Origin: Paragorgia papillata
Taxonomy: Eukaryota > Cnidaria > Anthozoa > Scleralcyonacea > Coralliidae
Length of the DNA: 64,000 bases
Reading direction: 5' to 3'
Assembly (NCBI GenBank): GCA_035771165.1
Contig: JAWNZC010000111.1
Coordinates: 806,001 to 870,000, forward strand
Positions 11,731 through 22,380 of this stretch are shown here, one piece after another; position 1 is the stretch's first letter, and every line of letters begins with the position of its first letter. The position numbers were made by a program, and so were the translations under genes. The notes beneath the pieces were generated by a model, which was given only the letters and a program-made list of their open reading frames with translations, had not been told where the DNA came from and did not search any database.

Positions 11731-14700
11731 ATGGTGCAGACTGTGAAGAGGGGGCGATTGCTGTACGATTTTTATTTGTTGAACGATTTAGGTACTTTTG
11801 TTGAATATTCTTATGTCCGTAGGCGTAGGACTTAATTCCGTTTTCCAACAGGTATCTCTTATCGTCGAAGCATGAGAGCGATATCTTATTAATTTCACAG
11901 CTATAGAGCTGATGTTTATCACTCCGAATGGTTTTCATTTTTTGAAATATTTGTTTTTGTCCAAACAGTGTGTCTTTGTAGTTCTCATGTTTAATTTGTT
12001 TCTTAGTAACACTCTTTTTGATTCCCTTCGCGGTTTTGCCAGCTGTATTGTTTTCTTTCACGTATGAATACATTTTACTACGCAGACCAACGAACTCTAT
12101 TATGGGAACGCCAACCGCTTCATCCTTCATCTTCCCAATAACCTTTTTGTTTGACTTGTCGAAGTATGGCGAGCTTTCCGGGTAATCTGAGTTGTCAAAC
12201 TCATCCTTGTCAGCCCAGAAGTCTTTGTAGACGTCTTCCGCCTCAATTTCATATGTCAGACTGTCCGTATCCGTGAACAACAACTTAGCCTTACTTCCGT
12301 ACTTCTTTAACACATAGCCATAATGAAAATCATACATTAACGTCTTCGACAGATCCAGAAAACACATACCAACGTAAGCCGGTTGGTTTAGTGTTAACAC
12401 CTCCTTGACCTTATGGACAGCAACCAGGTTTTCGTTAAATATTTTGGCGGACACGAAGGTTGGTTTGGAAGATAGTTTTAACAACTTCTTTTCACTGGTG
12501 ACCAATCTGACATCCACACGCTTTCTCAAGTTTTCCATCATCTTACCAAATACACTATTGTTCATCAGCTTGAAGAAGTCCTTCTCGAAGGCATTTTTGG
12601 CAGCTGTTCTCTTTACCGTGTTGAAGTCGATGTACTGTTTCAGCCAGGGGGACTGATCGAACAGTAAAGTCCAATGTACCCTCTTTACCCCCATCCCGAG
12701 TTTGACGTACAGCTGCAGGTTCCTATAGTGAATGACATATTTCTCCTTATCTATCAGGTTGGTTACTAACTTACTAACACCGCCGACACTAACGTTAAAT
12801 TTCTTTTTAATTTTCTGACAGTAGTCAGACAACATATTCTCTTTTATTTCCATCTTTTCGGGGGGCTAATGGGTAATCATTATGTTCATCATGGAGTTCT
12901 TCTGGATATTCCAGATCAACCTCGAGTATCGCCCCAGCTCTGCTATCCTCAGAAAGGTTCACCCAATTAATCGTGCTATGAGCCCACCTGAACCCACCGG
13001 TTGGGAGGCACCGACTCATAGCCCAACCATACAAATTATTAGCGTCCAGGTACATTATATACTTTACAGCCTCGTTTTCGTCATACCCCTTCATGTATGG
13101 GTTGTTCGCCTTCCCATATCTATTAGCTATGTAGCTAACCCCACCTCTCATTCCTTTCTCAATGAACTGGAACATATCAATATCAGTCATTAGCTCCAAC
13201 TTAATTCCTGTCATCTTTAACATAGCGTCCCAGGCCAATCCCGGAGAGGTGAAGTAGTGACATGGATCAAATTTGTAATATTGAGTGCAAGTCTTCCTGA
13301 AGTTCTCAAAGACGTCGGCCAACAATAAGACATCCGACTTCAGGTACACATCATGGTAGTCCCCCATAGTCCTCATTCCGAACGCCCTCCAGACCTCCTG
13401 AGCGTGTTGGTAATCACTGTTTGATATTCCCTCATCATTCAGTATGCTGAAGAACTCACTCTTCGGTGGCAGTCTCATTTCTCCGAACCGGTCGAAGCTG
13501 TTCATGTAGTCATAGGGGTAAACACCCTTCGTCTTCATCAGATGCAACCCTTCACCAAACTCCTCAGCCGTGTACCTGAAGGCGTCCTCTGGGATATTTC
13601 CAACCAGTTTATCCAGTGAACTACCCATGAACTGAAGACTGGCCAGAAACACTAGACTCTTACCTAACATGAAGGCCATGTACTTCTCCATATTGTTTGG
13701 GATGGCGTTAATTTCCTGTCCGAACTTCCCAATTTCCCCCATAATAAGATGGCTGTCGTAACCCCTCAGGTTGTGGAAGATCACAGGGATTTTATCAGTT
13801 AGTCTGTGATTCCTATTACAAAGCTGGTGAGCCGATCCCCGGTACCTTCATGTTACATGACAATGGTCCCGAACCCTAACGTCATCCACTATATATTCCA
13901 GACCACAGATGTGGCACTTTTTAGCGTCCCTAAAGTCCACCACATCATCATCAGTCAGCACCATGTCCTGGTTGAAGTGTTCTTTCTTTGTCTCTCTACA
14001 GTACTCTGCTTCTTCCAACATCTTGCCGATGAACCTATTGACAGCACCTGGACCTCTGTACACCTGGACGGATTTACTGAGCCTATCATCATAACAACAG
14101 ACAACCTGATACCCATAGCCACAATCAGTGTGTTTTTGGTACTTCTCAATGTACGCTTTGTTTCGACTTGGATCCCAAGTCCAGTCGACCTTCTCAGTGA
14201 TCGCCTCGAAGTCAGCGTAAATGACAAACGGGACACTCAGCTGTTTGTGGAAATTACAATACCACAACACGTTCATACCCTCCTCAGGCATCCTAACAGC
14301 CTATTTACCATTTATGCTGATACACACTGCCCTGTGTTTCTCCAAGACCTCCGATGAACTGAAACATTGGAGGCAGTACATACAGTGGTGTTTTCTCTCC
14401 TTATGTTTTGTTTTGTTGTACATGAATCTATCGAAGTCCTTGATGAGGACGTAGTGTTGTTTGTTGTCCCCGGTGAAGTTAGAGCCTTCCTTTGAGATGT
14501 ACACCGGAAAGGTTAGTTTGTCTTCATAACCGAAGACGTTTATGCATATCTCATTCTGTCTCTCCACCCGATTGTACTGTTTCTGGGTCACTGGGAAGCT
14601 GACTCCACTATAGTCCAAGTCGTTGACGTGTTCGCGGTATTTGGACACCCTTTGTGGGTCTTTTGGGACGGGGAACTTGTGAGCCAGGTGGCACCACACA

Positions 14701-15327
14701 AAACACTTGTCATCATTGTTCTTGACATTAATCAGCCCTTTCCGACTGTTTTTCAACTCTTTAGGGAGGCCTATACAACTAGAACCTTCCAGTGGACTGT
14801 ATACAGTCAGATTTATGTAGTGACCGTCGACTGAGTTTACTGTCCAGCCAGATCCCTCGCTTATCCACCGGGATATTCTAACTATTACCTCCTCATTCGC
14901 GACGTCGACGTCTCGGTCAATCTCAGTACCGCTGACTACAGTTTTGTTGTGGCTATTGAAGTGACCCGTCTTATAAGTCCTCCCACCGGATATCTCTTTC
15001 TCAAGTGTTACAACCAGCGTTTCAGCGAACTTCAGCCCCCTCATTTCGGCTAGCTCCCGACGTAGGAGCGCGGACACACTATCCCCGAGGGCATTTACCT
15101 GTTCCAATGGGTCTTGGGACACAACAGGACACCTGAACGACTTGGTTTTACCCCTCAGGGCTCTGCCTAATCGGTCTATGTCGTAACCAAACAACCTCTC
15201 GTAGAGACGGGCATCTACACCATCATCGGAATAACCAAACATATCAGGGTGCAAGTCGTTGTCCTTGTGGATCAGGTCGGAGCTCATCGCTATAACAAAG
15301 GGTAGTCCTATTTTGTTAGGTATCATA
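11666..15327 (-). pseudogene. polB: Protein-primed DNA polymerase B, broken
   Basis: Would replicate the Polinton genome. Starting from ATG at 15,327 (MIPNKIG), one reads an N-terminal region with a C2H2-like HHCMYC...H...C site, exonuclease motif I VIYADFEA, motif II FHNLRGYDSH, polymerase motif A YLDANNLYG, motif B FFKLMNNSVFGK and motif C FTDTDS. Breaks: in-frame TAG at 14,301-14,303, in-frame TGA at 13,848-13,850, and a one-base shift in a run of six C (plus-strand G) at 12,860-12,865. All catalytic motifs remain. About 1,200 codons is usual for the family. The gene faces left, away from the capsid genes. Confidence 0.9.
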
Positions 15328-15957
15328 CGCCCTTCCGGGGCCGCGATGACCACTCACTGTAAAACTTATCAGAGATGCAGCCCCAACCAAGCTCCCAATT
15401 CCGAACAGATTGTTATCAAATTTATCCTTCGTCTTTTCCTTTTTAAGATCCTTCAGATTACTCAATAACTCAATCCGACGTCTCAAACACAATCTGATGA
15501 TGTAATAGTTATATCCGGAGATGTTACGGCTTTTTATCAGATCCTTTCTTATCATCATATTGAGAACCCTGGAGAAGTCAGCCAGAATTATATCAATAAA
15601 CCTGTCCCTAACGGCTCCGATAAGTCTCTTTTTCATCCAACGATTTCTCGAGTGTTCACTCCATTTGGGGACAACGGCCGCCTGGTGTTCCCCAACTACA
15701 CACCCGTACTCCGTCTCACCACACCCTGGACAGGAGAACACCCCAGTGTTCACCTCAATACGGAATCTGGAGCAGTTTTCGCACCGCAGTTTCGTGTTAT
15801 GTTTGGGTGGAGCAGAACGATCACCGGATAGGTGATCAGTGTTGTCGTCTACTAACTTAAGTCCCATTTGTTTACAAACCCATTTTACGCTTAACTCCGG
15901 TAGGTTCTCCAACCCTTTTGGTAGGTTTGACCAGAAAATAGTGTTAGTCGTAGACAT
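15316..15957 (-). CDS. Zinc-ribbon protein next to polB
   Basis: 213 codons. Residues about 58-86 hold two CxxC pairs (CENC and CPGC) spaced as in a zinc ribbon, followed by a basic helical region and a hydrophobic C-terminal stretch (GIGSLVGAASLISFTV) that may be a membrane segment. Its 3' end overlaps the polymerase start by about a dozen bases in another frame. Overlapping starts and stops are common in this element. I do not know its function. An alternative is that it is the N-terminus of the polymerase chain separated by a frameshift. Confidence 0.55.
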   Translation of the reverse strand: MSTTNTIFWSNLPKGLENLPELSVKWVCKQMGLKLVDDNTDHLSGDRSAPPKHNTKLRCENCSRFRIEVNTGVFSCPGCGETEYGCVVGEHQAAVVPKWSEHSRNRWMKKRLIGAVRDRFIDIILADFSRVLNMMIRKDLIKSRNISGYNYYIIRLCLRRRIELLSNLKDLKKEKTKDKFDNNLFGIGSLVGAASLISFTVSGHRGPGRAYDT

Positions 15958-15980
15958 GAGTCATCAAAATCCCCTAGGCC

Positions 15981-16349
15981 CTACAGAATCAGCTTGGACA
16001 CCAGATATCCACCAACCAGACCAATAGTGTTTCATACTCTTTCATCTCACCCGATGGTTTGTAATAGTCAGGCAACTCAGGCTCTGTTGAAAGATTTTCC
16101 GTTGTATGTCAGCTGGGAGACCTTAGTTTCAGCCTGTCTTCTCAGCTGTTGTCTCAGTCTTTGTACCCTATCCTTTTTAGCTACATCGTTTTCATACCAT
16201 TTTCCCTTCGCTTTGGCGAGCTGCTCAAGGGCGTGGTTGTGTCTTTTGATTTCAGTTTCATATCCACCGTGATTTAACTTTGAAAACAGAAATCCAGCAC
16301 CCGCGAAGGCTACAGCGTTGAACAATCCACCAATAACTAGACTGGCCAT
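15981..16349 (-). pseudogene. Polinton small membrane/coiled-coil protein
   Basis: The N-terminus has one hydrophobic segment (GLFNAVAFAGAGFLFSKL, residues ~7-25), then a long charged helix. This resembles a small protein I associate with cnidarian Polintons; the role is unknown, possibly a minor virion or membrane protein. The first frame stops at 16,077. A conserved-looking tail (PDYYKPSGEMKEYE, then a hydrophobic end) continues in another frame to a stop at 15,981, so I extend the gene and infer one or two small indels at about 16,085 and 16,030. Confidence 0.55.
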
Positions 16350-16367
16350 TTATAAACTAATAAATAT

Positions 16368-16797
16368 TCAGTGAATCAATCCATTGTCCCTGAGGAACCG
16401 CTTGACTATGGGGTAAACACTATAGCACTTGTAGAATAGAATCCTGAGTAAGGGATAGCCGCGTGACCTGGCGTAATCATTCTTCATTTCGTCATATCTT
16501 TGTAGTTTCTCAAAGCGTCTCTCAGCCTCTTCCACGTTAATACCCCCCCCCCCCCCATTGGGTGGGTCCGAAATGTTGTTCACCGTCATACTCAATCAAT
16601 AAAAAACAATCATCTAAAGGTACTGCGAAGTCATACTTTAGGAGACCACCACCCAACCCTACTAACTCGTTGAACTTCTTTTCCCTGATGTACTCAATGT
16701 TGTTAACGCGTAGGACATACTCGACGTCTTGTCCCCCCCTAGACCCACGACTCTTCGGACGGGTGGTTGGTGGGTTGGACTGGTCTCGGATCTCGTC
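16368..16797 (-). pseudogene. Vsr/PD-(D/E)XK-like endonuclease, frameshifted
   Basis: Upstream frame: YDFAVPL, then LLIEYDGEQHF, the metal-site strand and hairpin typical of Vsr-like or very-short-patch-fold nucleases found in phages and large DNA viruses. Downstream frame, after a run of 14 G (plus-strand C, 16,544-16,557): FEKLQRYDEMKNDYARSRG and YPLLRI, the matching C-terminal half. The two halves are off by one base, and a run of 13 or 16 would join them. No ATG lies in the 5' part and the frame is open only from 16,797. The 5' side abuts the composite insertion. It may act in replication, repair or DNA invasion; this is inferred from the fold. Confidence 0.7.
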
Positions 16798-16818
16798 TCA
16801 ACCCTCGTCTCAGATCTA

Positions 16819-17102
16819 CAATCGGGAGCAAAATGGTTGAGACGCTTCAGAGATTTTTGCTAAAAATTTATATATCCAACAATTGACTAAAAAAAAACTT
16901 CACTTTTCTTCATAATTCCCCCCTTCTCCCCATTCAATGTTGTGCACCTATTATACATGTGTCCTGCAAATTGCATTATTTTACTTGGTCAACATTGATA
17001 TGGGGGAGGGGGGTCGCCAAACTTGGAAGGTCGATTTTCCGCTAAGCGAATCATATTAACTCCATTTGCGAAAGTTTTCTCAAGTCATTTTGCTCCCGAT
17101 TG
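16819..17102. repeat. Left 284-bp end unit of composite element
   Basis: Has its own terminal inverted repeats (CAATCGGGAGCAAAATG / CATTTTGCTCCCGATTG) and matches 20,433-20,716 over its full length with few substitutions. It includes a poly-A tract, a C-rich stretch and GGGGGAGGGGGG. No coding potential; by itself it would be called a Tc1/mariner-type MITE. Confidence 0.9.
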
Positions 17103-17320
17103 TCTGAAATTACAATCTTTATTCTTTTACAGAAAAACATCTTAACCCATTCCAAACACTATACTATGAATGTAGGTTCCTTGTCGAGTGTGATGACGAT
17201 GATGATGACGTCACAATTAATTATTAATTAATTATCATCAGTTTAAAAAATCGCTTATTACGTCACCGCGTATCAGATGAAATCTGCGACTGCAAAGACT
17301 GCATGAAATAAACCTACTAA

Positions 17321-18377
17321 ATGTTTTTTTACGCTGAAACAAGACCTGAAGTTAAGGCTGAAGTAAAATTACTTAATGAATATACACTATTATCTGCAAG
17401 CGACATCGCCAAGAAATGCAATATTTCAAGAGCTTCGGTGTATAGAATTGTAAATGGCGCTAAACGTGTCAAAAGGAAGAAATCCACTGGACGCCGCCGA
17501 AAGCTTTCAGAGAAAGATGAAAGACAAATAAAACGAACACTTTTGAAGTTACGTCATACCGACGGGACTGTATCATGCTCTAGAATTTTAGCTGAGTCTG
17601 GAATTGATTCTTCCCGAATTTCTATATGGACAGGTCGACGTACACTGAATCGGTTGGGGTACCGGTTTCTCGTGTCGCGCAAGAAAGGCCTGCTAACTTC
17701 TAAGGATTTAGTTAAACGATTGAAGTTCGCTAAAACAATGGAAAAGATGAAACCGAAAACGTTTTGGACAGACGACGTATGCTTCTATCTGGAAATCCAT
17801 ACAGCGATTCCATTGCTCCTGTAAGTCGTATTTGGCGAAAGCCAAGCGAAGGGCTTGCGCCAGGATGTACATCAAAAGGATCTCATGTGGGCTCGGGAGG
17901 GAGAACCGTGAAATTTTTTGTAGCTATTTCTTACGGAGAAGGCGTGATATTTTGTCATCAATACGAGCATCTAAATGGAGAATGTTTTAAAAACATTATC
18001 TTGGAGCATTTCGATGGAATTTTTCGGTTATCAAATCGTTCCCATAGCCGTATATTTATACAGGACGGAGACCCAAGCCAGAACAGTGGGGCTGCCAGGA
18101 GTGCCTTTAAAACAATTTAGGCGAAGCTGTTCTCTATACCACCGCGAAGTCCTGACTTGAACCCAATAGAAAATGTATTTCACTTGGTAAAGCGTAACCT
18201 TAAAAAGCAAGCAACGGAGAAAAAAAATAACGTACGAGTCGGTCGAGCAGTATGCCCAAAGAATCGAAAATACATTTAAAGCGCTTGATAAAACCTTAAT
18301 TAACAAAATAATTTCAAGTATGCTCGCACGTATAAATCACATTATTAAAAACAACGGAGGTCGCACTAGGTTCTGAT
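17321..18377 (+). pseudogene. Tc1-type (IS630/Tc1) transposase, frameshifted
   Basis: N-terminal helix-turn-helix (SASDIAKKCNISRASVYRIV, residues ~26-45), a basic linker, then DDE-domain pieces in successive frames: FWTDDVCF (first Asp), FIQDGDPSQNS (second Asp, from the frame 17,764-18,120) and PPRSPDLNPIENV (Glu, after the TAG at 18,118-18,120). The C-terminus ends near 18,377. At least two frame changes (about 17,790 and 18,120, and another near 18,220) make it inactive as written. It lies on the plus strand, opposite the Rep gene, within the composite element it may once have moved. Confidence 0.85.
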
Positions 18378-18716
18378 CGCTAGTTCTGAGATGTAACTGA
18401 ATGGAATAAATTTGTAAGTAAATAAATGTGTCAAATGACTACATAAATCTGCTTTTGTCTATATGTATGTTTGTGTAAGGGGAAAGAAGAGTGGGGCATG
18501 ATTGGGAAATAACTTGTTCGCCTATAATAAGTTAACCGAAAATTGTTTTACTGTATTTTTCGTGAATATGTAAATGAACTGCGGCCAACGATTTACGGTT
18601 TACACCCAACATAAATTATGAATCAAATTAACACATTATTATAATCACTGGTGTAAATCGTTAACCGTACATCATATATAAACAGCAGTTGTTATATCAG
18701 TCTCGGCTTAACAATG
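18378..18716. other. Spacer between transposase and Rep gene
   Basis: AT-rich, no coding frame. It holds the shared 3' side of the convergent Tc1-type and Rep genes. A near-palindromic pair (ATTTACGGTTTACACC near 18,590 and GGTGTAAATCGTTAACCG near 18,650) gives a ~16-bp imperfect stem. No terminator or ribozyme is recognised. Confidence 0.4.
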
Positions 18717-20181
18717 TTAGTCTTTAGAGTTTAAAAGAAATGCTGCAAAGCATTTTCCACACGCTGGAATATCGCGCTGTTCGCCTTCGTTGAATTGGTT
18801 GTTAAAATAAAACACCTTCCATCGCACCGACATCATCTCCGTTTCTTTTTCGTCAATACATCCGTTCTTAATGTAAACCATTGTACGTTTACCAGTTGCG
18901 AAGATCGGAGTATCCGTATCGAATACAAGATCGTTGGCGTAGTGGGTTTTTGGAGCGGGAAGATGTACTTGTTGGCCCTCCAGCATAAGTAGAAAATCGT
19001 GCCAGGAAATTACTTGGGGCGACCACCGGAAGTCGTTGAGAAAGATACACTCGGCCTTTTCTGCACCCACCCAGGCGAACGTCGTTGTTGCTGGGTTGCA
19101 AAAGGTACGGAATACCTTATTGAGCGGGTTTAGCATAAACGTTTTACCACAGTTAGCGGGGCCAACAATCATAATATTTCTGTATTTCCCCCGCCCTTTA
19201 TCAAGAAGATTTAATACTGCGTTCGCGAAGGTCGATTTTTTAATGCCATTCTTCTCTAAGGTTTCATGGGCGGAGTAATACCAGTTTCCATTACAGCCAG
19301 CAACACATTCTTCGGCAAGTACCTCTTCTAGAATTTCCATTCTGCTTTTCTGGGAGCGCTCCAATGTATCCTTGACGTGTTTCATCTCCCATGCCGCATC
19401 AATGACTCCCGCAACAACTCTCGCACCTCGGTTCACCACGAATTCAGCGATGTCCGTTTTCCCTTCTTCTTTCTGCTCTTGTGCAAGCGCTAGTAATTCG
19501 GTCCTCGTTTTTATTCCTCTCTCTAAAATTATCTCTGATAATTCAAAGGCCGATAGACGCTTTCTTTTTGTTGGTTTCAATGGTGCTTCTTCTGTTGCGT
19601 TGGCTGAACTCAGCGTCTTACCAATGCTACATCTCTTTTCACATGCCTTATCTGTTCTTGGTGGCTTGGAATTCAATAAATTCGGATGATCTGCACTCTG
19701 TAAAACCTCTTCATCTTCTTTCGTAACGTATTTCCAAGCACTGTAATAATTATTGTGTGTGTTGGAAAAGTGAACCGATATACCATGCTTCTCCTGTAAC
19801 AACGTTTTCACAGCTGACCATCGTCGTATTCTTTCTAACTTTACTGCCAGATGATGTTCACCTTCGTCCCTGTGTTCCTCCCTGCAGCATGCCCACTGTA
19901 TAACACCAGCGCCTGTTACGTTAAAGGCCTCGACAACGCATTCTGCAAACAATCTTCTTGTTGTAAAATTTTCAATATTTGCCTGACTATACGTAAAGGT
20001 AGACTTGTCTTATGTGCGGGGCCGATACATTTGTTGTGGATACACCTTCAGGGTCTTGGTCTAACTGCTGGCCTTGATTTGAACTATCAATTTCAGGTTC
20101 TTCTTCACTTTCAGAGTACGTATAAACACCTCCCTGCGTCTCCATTACTTGAGTATTAATTAAAATGTTTATAAAATTCAA
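18717..20181 (-). pseudogene. HUH-type Rep protein with SF3 helicase
   Basis: Rolling-circle-type initiator. Order: acidic N-terminus, motif I-like FTYSQ, motif II-like GEHHLAVKL (the His-rich metal site), motif III-like YYSAWKYVTK with candidate nucleophile Tyr, a linker, then an SF3 helicase with Walker A GPANCGKT, Walker B IFLNDFRW and a motif C-like PIFATGK. The 411-codon main frame starts at 19,952, but motif I lies upstream in the same frame (to about 20,005) and an acidic leader (from ATG 20,181 or a later Met) is one frame away, so one indel or small intron near 20,005 is likely. Relatives occur in single-stranded DNA viruses, parvoviruses and eukaryotic HUH transposons. No capsid gene accompanies it. 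Confidence 0.8.
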
Positions 20182-20432
20182 CCTTATAACCGTTGAAGCG
20201 GATTAGTTACCAATAATGCTGTACACCCTGGGGACTGACCGATACTTTAATAAGATGGCGCCACGCCCATATGCAGAAAATCTAACAAATAGCGTGTCAA
20301 ATTTGGCAACAACCCTTTTTGTGAGGCAAAATGGACTAAAAAGGTTTGGACGTTTAATATTTATTAGGAAAAAGCTGACAAGGGCATTAGGATAGTCGTT
20401 ATGAAATATTGGCACTGGTTTGTTTATTCGGA

Positions 20433-20716
20433 CAATCGGGAGAAAAATGGTTGAGACGCTTCAGAGATTTTTGCTAAAAATTTACATATCCAACAATTGA
20501 CTAAAAAAAAACTTCACTTTTCTTCATAATTCCCCCCTTCCCCCCATTCAATGTTGTGCACCTATTATACATGTGTCCTGCAAATTGCATTATTTTACTT
20601 GGTCAACATTGATATGGGGGAGGGGGGTCGCCAAACTTGGAAGGTCGATTTTCCGCTAAGCGAATCAAATTAACTCCATTTCCGAAAGTTGTCTCAAGTC
20701 ATTTTGCTCCCGATTG
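20433..20716. repeat. Right 284-bp end unit of composite element
   Basis: Direct copy of 16,819-17,102, same length. Its outer end is followed by TA and then the Polinton zinc-finger gene, whose stop codon lies only a few bases away at 20,722-20,724. Confidence 0.9.
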
Positions 20717-20866
20717 TAGTCTCAACCATTCAAATCAGTCTCAACTGTCCTTACAGTCCTCGTATACGACGTATTCTCCCGGGTTACAACAAGCCCATGT
20801 GCTTTCCCGCGGTGTTTCCTCATATCATTCCCCCTCGAGAACGCCTTCCCACAGTCCTCACATGTA

Positions 20867-21886
20867 CCGGGTGGCGCAAAAAAATGTTCCCCCTCTTTGA
20901 CACATTGTAATTAAAAAACTGAAAAAGCTATCTTATACAAATAACATTTATTGAACGTAGTTATGTCTAACTTAAATTTTGATGTATGCCTTGCACATTT
21001 CTATAAAATATTAGCCGAGATATAGGCGTTTACACTCAATGTAGTGTTTTTGGAAGAAGAGACAAATGGCAAAAATGGCGACTCAACGAGGTTGTTTGCA
21101 AATTGCACGATAGGTGTTGACAAACAATCTAAAGTAAAGTGGGTTTTTTTTTCAGATATGCGGTGTTTACATGTTTAAAGATTACAAGAATAATGCATTA
21201 GAAGTATCTTTTAAAGATACTAATAATACTGCTCATCGTTCGAATAATTGGCAACAAGATGGAGCTCCTTCTCACACGAGCAATGCAACCATACGCTATC
21301 TCCGTGGCCAATTTCCAGATCGGCTCATGAGTAAACGCGGCGATTGGCCCTGGCCTCCACGCTCCCCTGACTTGACCATGTGTGATTTATTTCTTTGGGG
21401 ATATTTAAAAGATCAAATTTGGAACGTGCCTACTCAGCAACAGCCAAGCAATTTGAGAGAGCTTCGAGAAGCGATTATTATGGCGTGTAACAACTTGGAG
21501 CAGGAAATGATCGAAAATGCGTTCGACTGCATGCTTTCCCGCGCAAGACGTTGTATTGAGGTTGATGGGCATGCATTTCCTAATGAATGAGAATTTATCG
21601 GACGACGCTGACAAATATTTGTTCTTACTTTTGCGTGTTTCTACCATTTTATTACCATAATGCAAATTAATAGACCATTTTTGCCATTTGTCGCTTCTTC
21701 CAAAAACGCTACATTGAGTGTAAACGCCTATATCTCGGCTAATATTTTATAGAAATGTGCAAGGCATACATCAAAATTTAAGTTAGACATAACTACGTTC
21801 AATAAATTTTATTTGTATAAGATAGCTTTTTCAGTTTTTTAATTACAATGTGTCAAAGAGGGGGAATATTTTTTTGCGCCACCCGG
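20867..21886. mobile_element. 1,020-bp mariner-type element, 215-bp inverted ends
   Basis: Flanked by TA at 20,865-20,866 and 21,887-21,888. It begins CCGGGTGGCGCAAAAAAATG and ends with its inverse, and the inverted repeats extend about 215 bp with few mismatches. The centre keeps only the C-terminal half of a transposase. It is a deletion derivative of a larger mariner-family element inserted into the Polinton zinc-finger gene. Confidence 0.95.
21171..21590 (+). pseudogene. Mariner transposase, C-terminal remnant
   Basis: 139 codons. Contains QQDGAPSHT (second catalytic Asp region) and WPPRSPDLTMCDLFLWG, with Asp where Tc1 elements have Glu, as in mariner-type catalytic triads. The N-terminal DNA-binding part and first Asp are absent: only ~70 bp separate the frame from the left inverted repeat. 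So it cannot be an active transposase, but the inverted repeats may still respond to a full-length relative. Confidence 0.9.
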
Positions 21887-22007
21887 TATAATTTTTCTCA
21901 TTGTTGTGAACCTGTCTGACGTGTTGGTTGAGATTCCCCTTAGAGGTGAAGCTCCTTCCACAAATTTCACAGTCAACCATTTTATACTACCTGGTCGTGA
22001 CTTTTCC

Positions 22008-22259
22008 TTAGCCCTCTGGGCGGCTACTTGGTCCCGAACGGATCAACTGGCAAATACCCTTCGATTGGGCCCACTTGATCCCAACCGTGCTAACTCCAAC
22101 GGCCAGAGCCAGCTTGACAGTACCTTTCACGGACTCAGCAGTACCCAAAGGCTCCCTCAATATCTTCTTTGAAGCCATGGAGACCCCCACAGCCCCGCTT
22201 GTGATCAGGAGAGCGTCGTAGAGCTCGTTCAACAGTTCTTTTCGGTCAATGGTTGACAT
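22008..22259 (-). CDS. Small hydrophobic Polinton protein
   Basis: 83 codons with two hydrophobic stretches (LLITSGAVGVSMA and KLALAVGVSTVGIKWA). It matches my memory of small membrane proteins in cnidarian Polintons; function unknown. The last ~15 codons look out of frame: a neighbouring frame reads GYLPVDPFGTK then stop, a more family-like ending, implying a one-base indel near 22,060. Confidence 0.55.
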   Translation of the reverse strand: MSTIDRKELLNELYDALLITSGAVGVSMASKKILREPLGTAESVKGTVKLALAVGVSTVGIKWAQSKGICQLIRSGPSSRPEG

Positions 22260-22380
22260 TATACTACAGTCTATATTTCATTCATCAAAACTGTCTAAAA
22301 CCGGAGCCATGGACACCCGAGTGGTTTGGGTTTCACGCTTGATGATGGCGTTTTGTGGTTCGCTTATTGTCTTCTCCTCC

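Larger units (their letters stand above)
16819..20716. mobile_element. Composite TA-flanked element carrying Rep gene
   Basis: A 3,898-bp block bounded by TA on both sides (16,817-16,818 and 20,717-20,718). It begins CAATCGGGAGCAAAATG and ends with the inverse, CATTTTGCTCCCGATTG. Two direct 284-bp copies of one inverted-repeat unit form its ends. The 3.3-kb centre holds a degenerate Tc1-type transposase (plus) and a HUH-Rep/SF3-helicase gene (minus). TA duplication fits Tc1/mariner mobilisation. The inner junctions of the end units (TC and GA) lack TA, consistent with movement as one composite unit, but independent insertions followed by conversion remain possible. Confidence 0.7.
20722..21980 (-). 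pseudogene. Two-finger C2H2 zinc-finger gene split by mariner
   Basis: The first finger lies just downstream of ATG 21,980 (CEIC...H...H) and the second (CEDCGKAFSR...H...H) is beyond a 1,020-bp insertion. The frame matches across the insertion when one TA is counted, and ends at TGA 20,722-20,724, giving about 78 codons before the break. Two short fingers with a basic tail suggest a DNA-binding regulator or replication accessory of the Polinton. In the original order it sat about 75 bp upstream of the nuclease gene on the same strand, so a zinc-finger-nuclease fusion in the ancestor is possible but unproven because stop codons lie between. Confidence 0.8.

Noticed and set aside
13848..14303. 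Programmed read-through or altered code in the polymerase gene
   Set aside because: Two different stops (TAG, TGA) plus a frameshift in one gene fit decay; other genes use normal stops.
18717..20181. Endogenous parvovirus insertion
   Set aside because: No capsid gene or viral termini nearby, and the HUH motifs also fit other Rep families; left as a Rep gene of uncertain origin.
20216..20395. 59-codon plus-strand frame beside the Rep gene
   Set aside because: Short, basic at the end, no motif or partner; may be chance.
16819..20716. LTR retrotransposon reading of the 284-bp direct repeats
   Set aside because: The repeats have internal inverted ends, TA flanks and no primer site, gag or RT between them.
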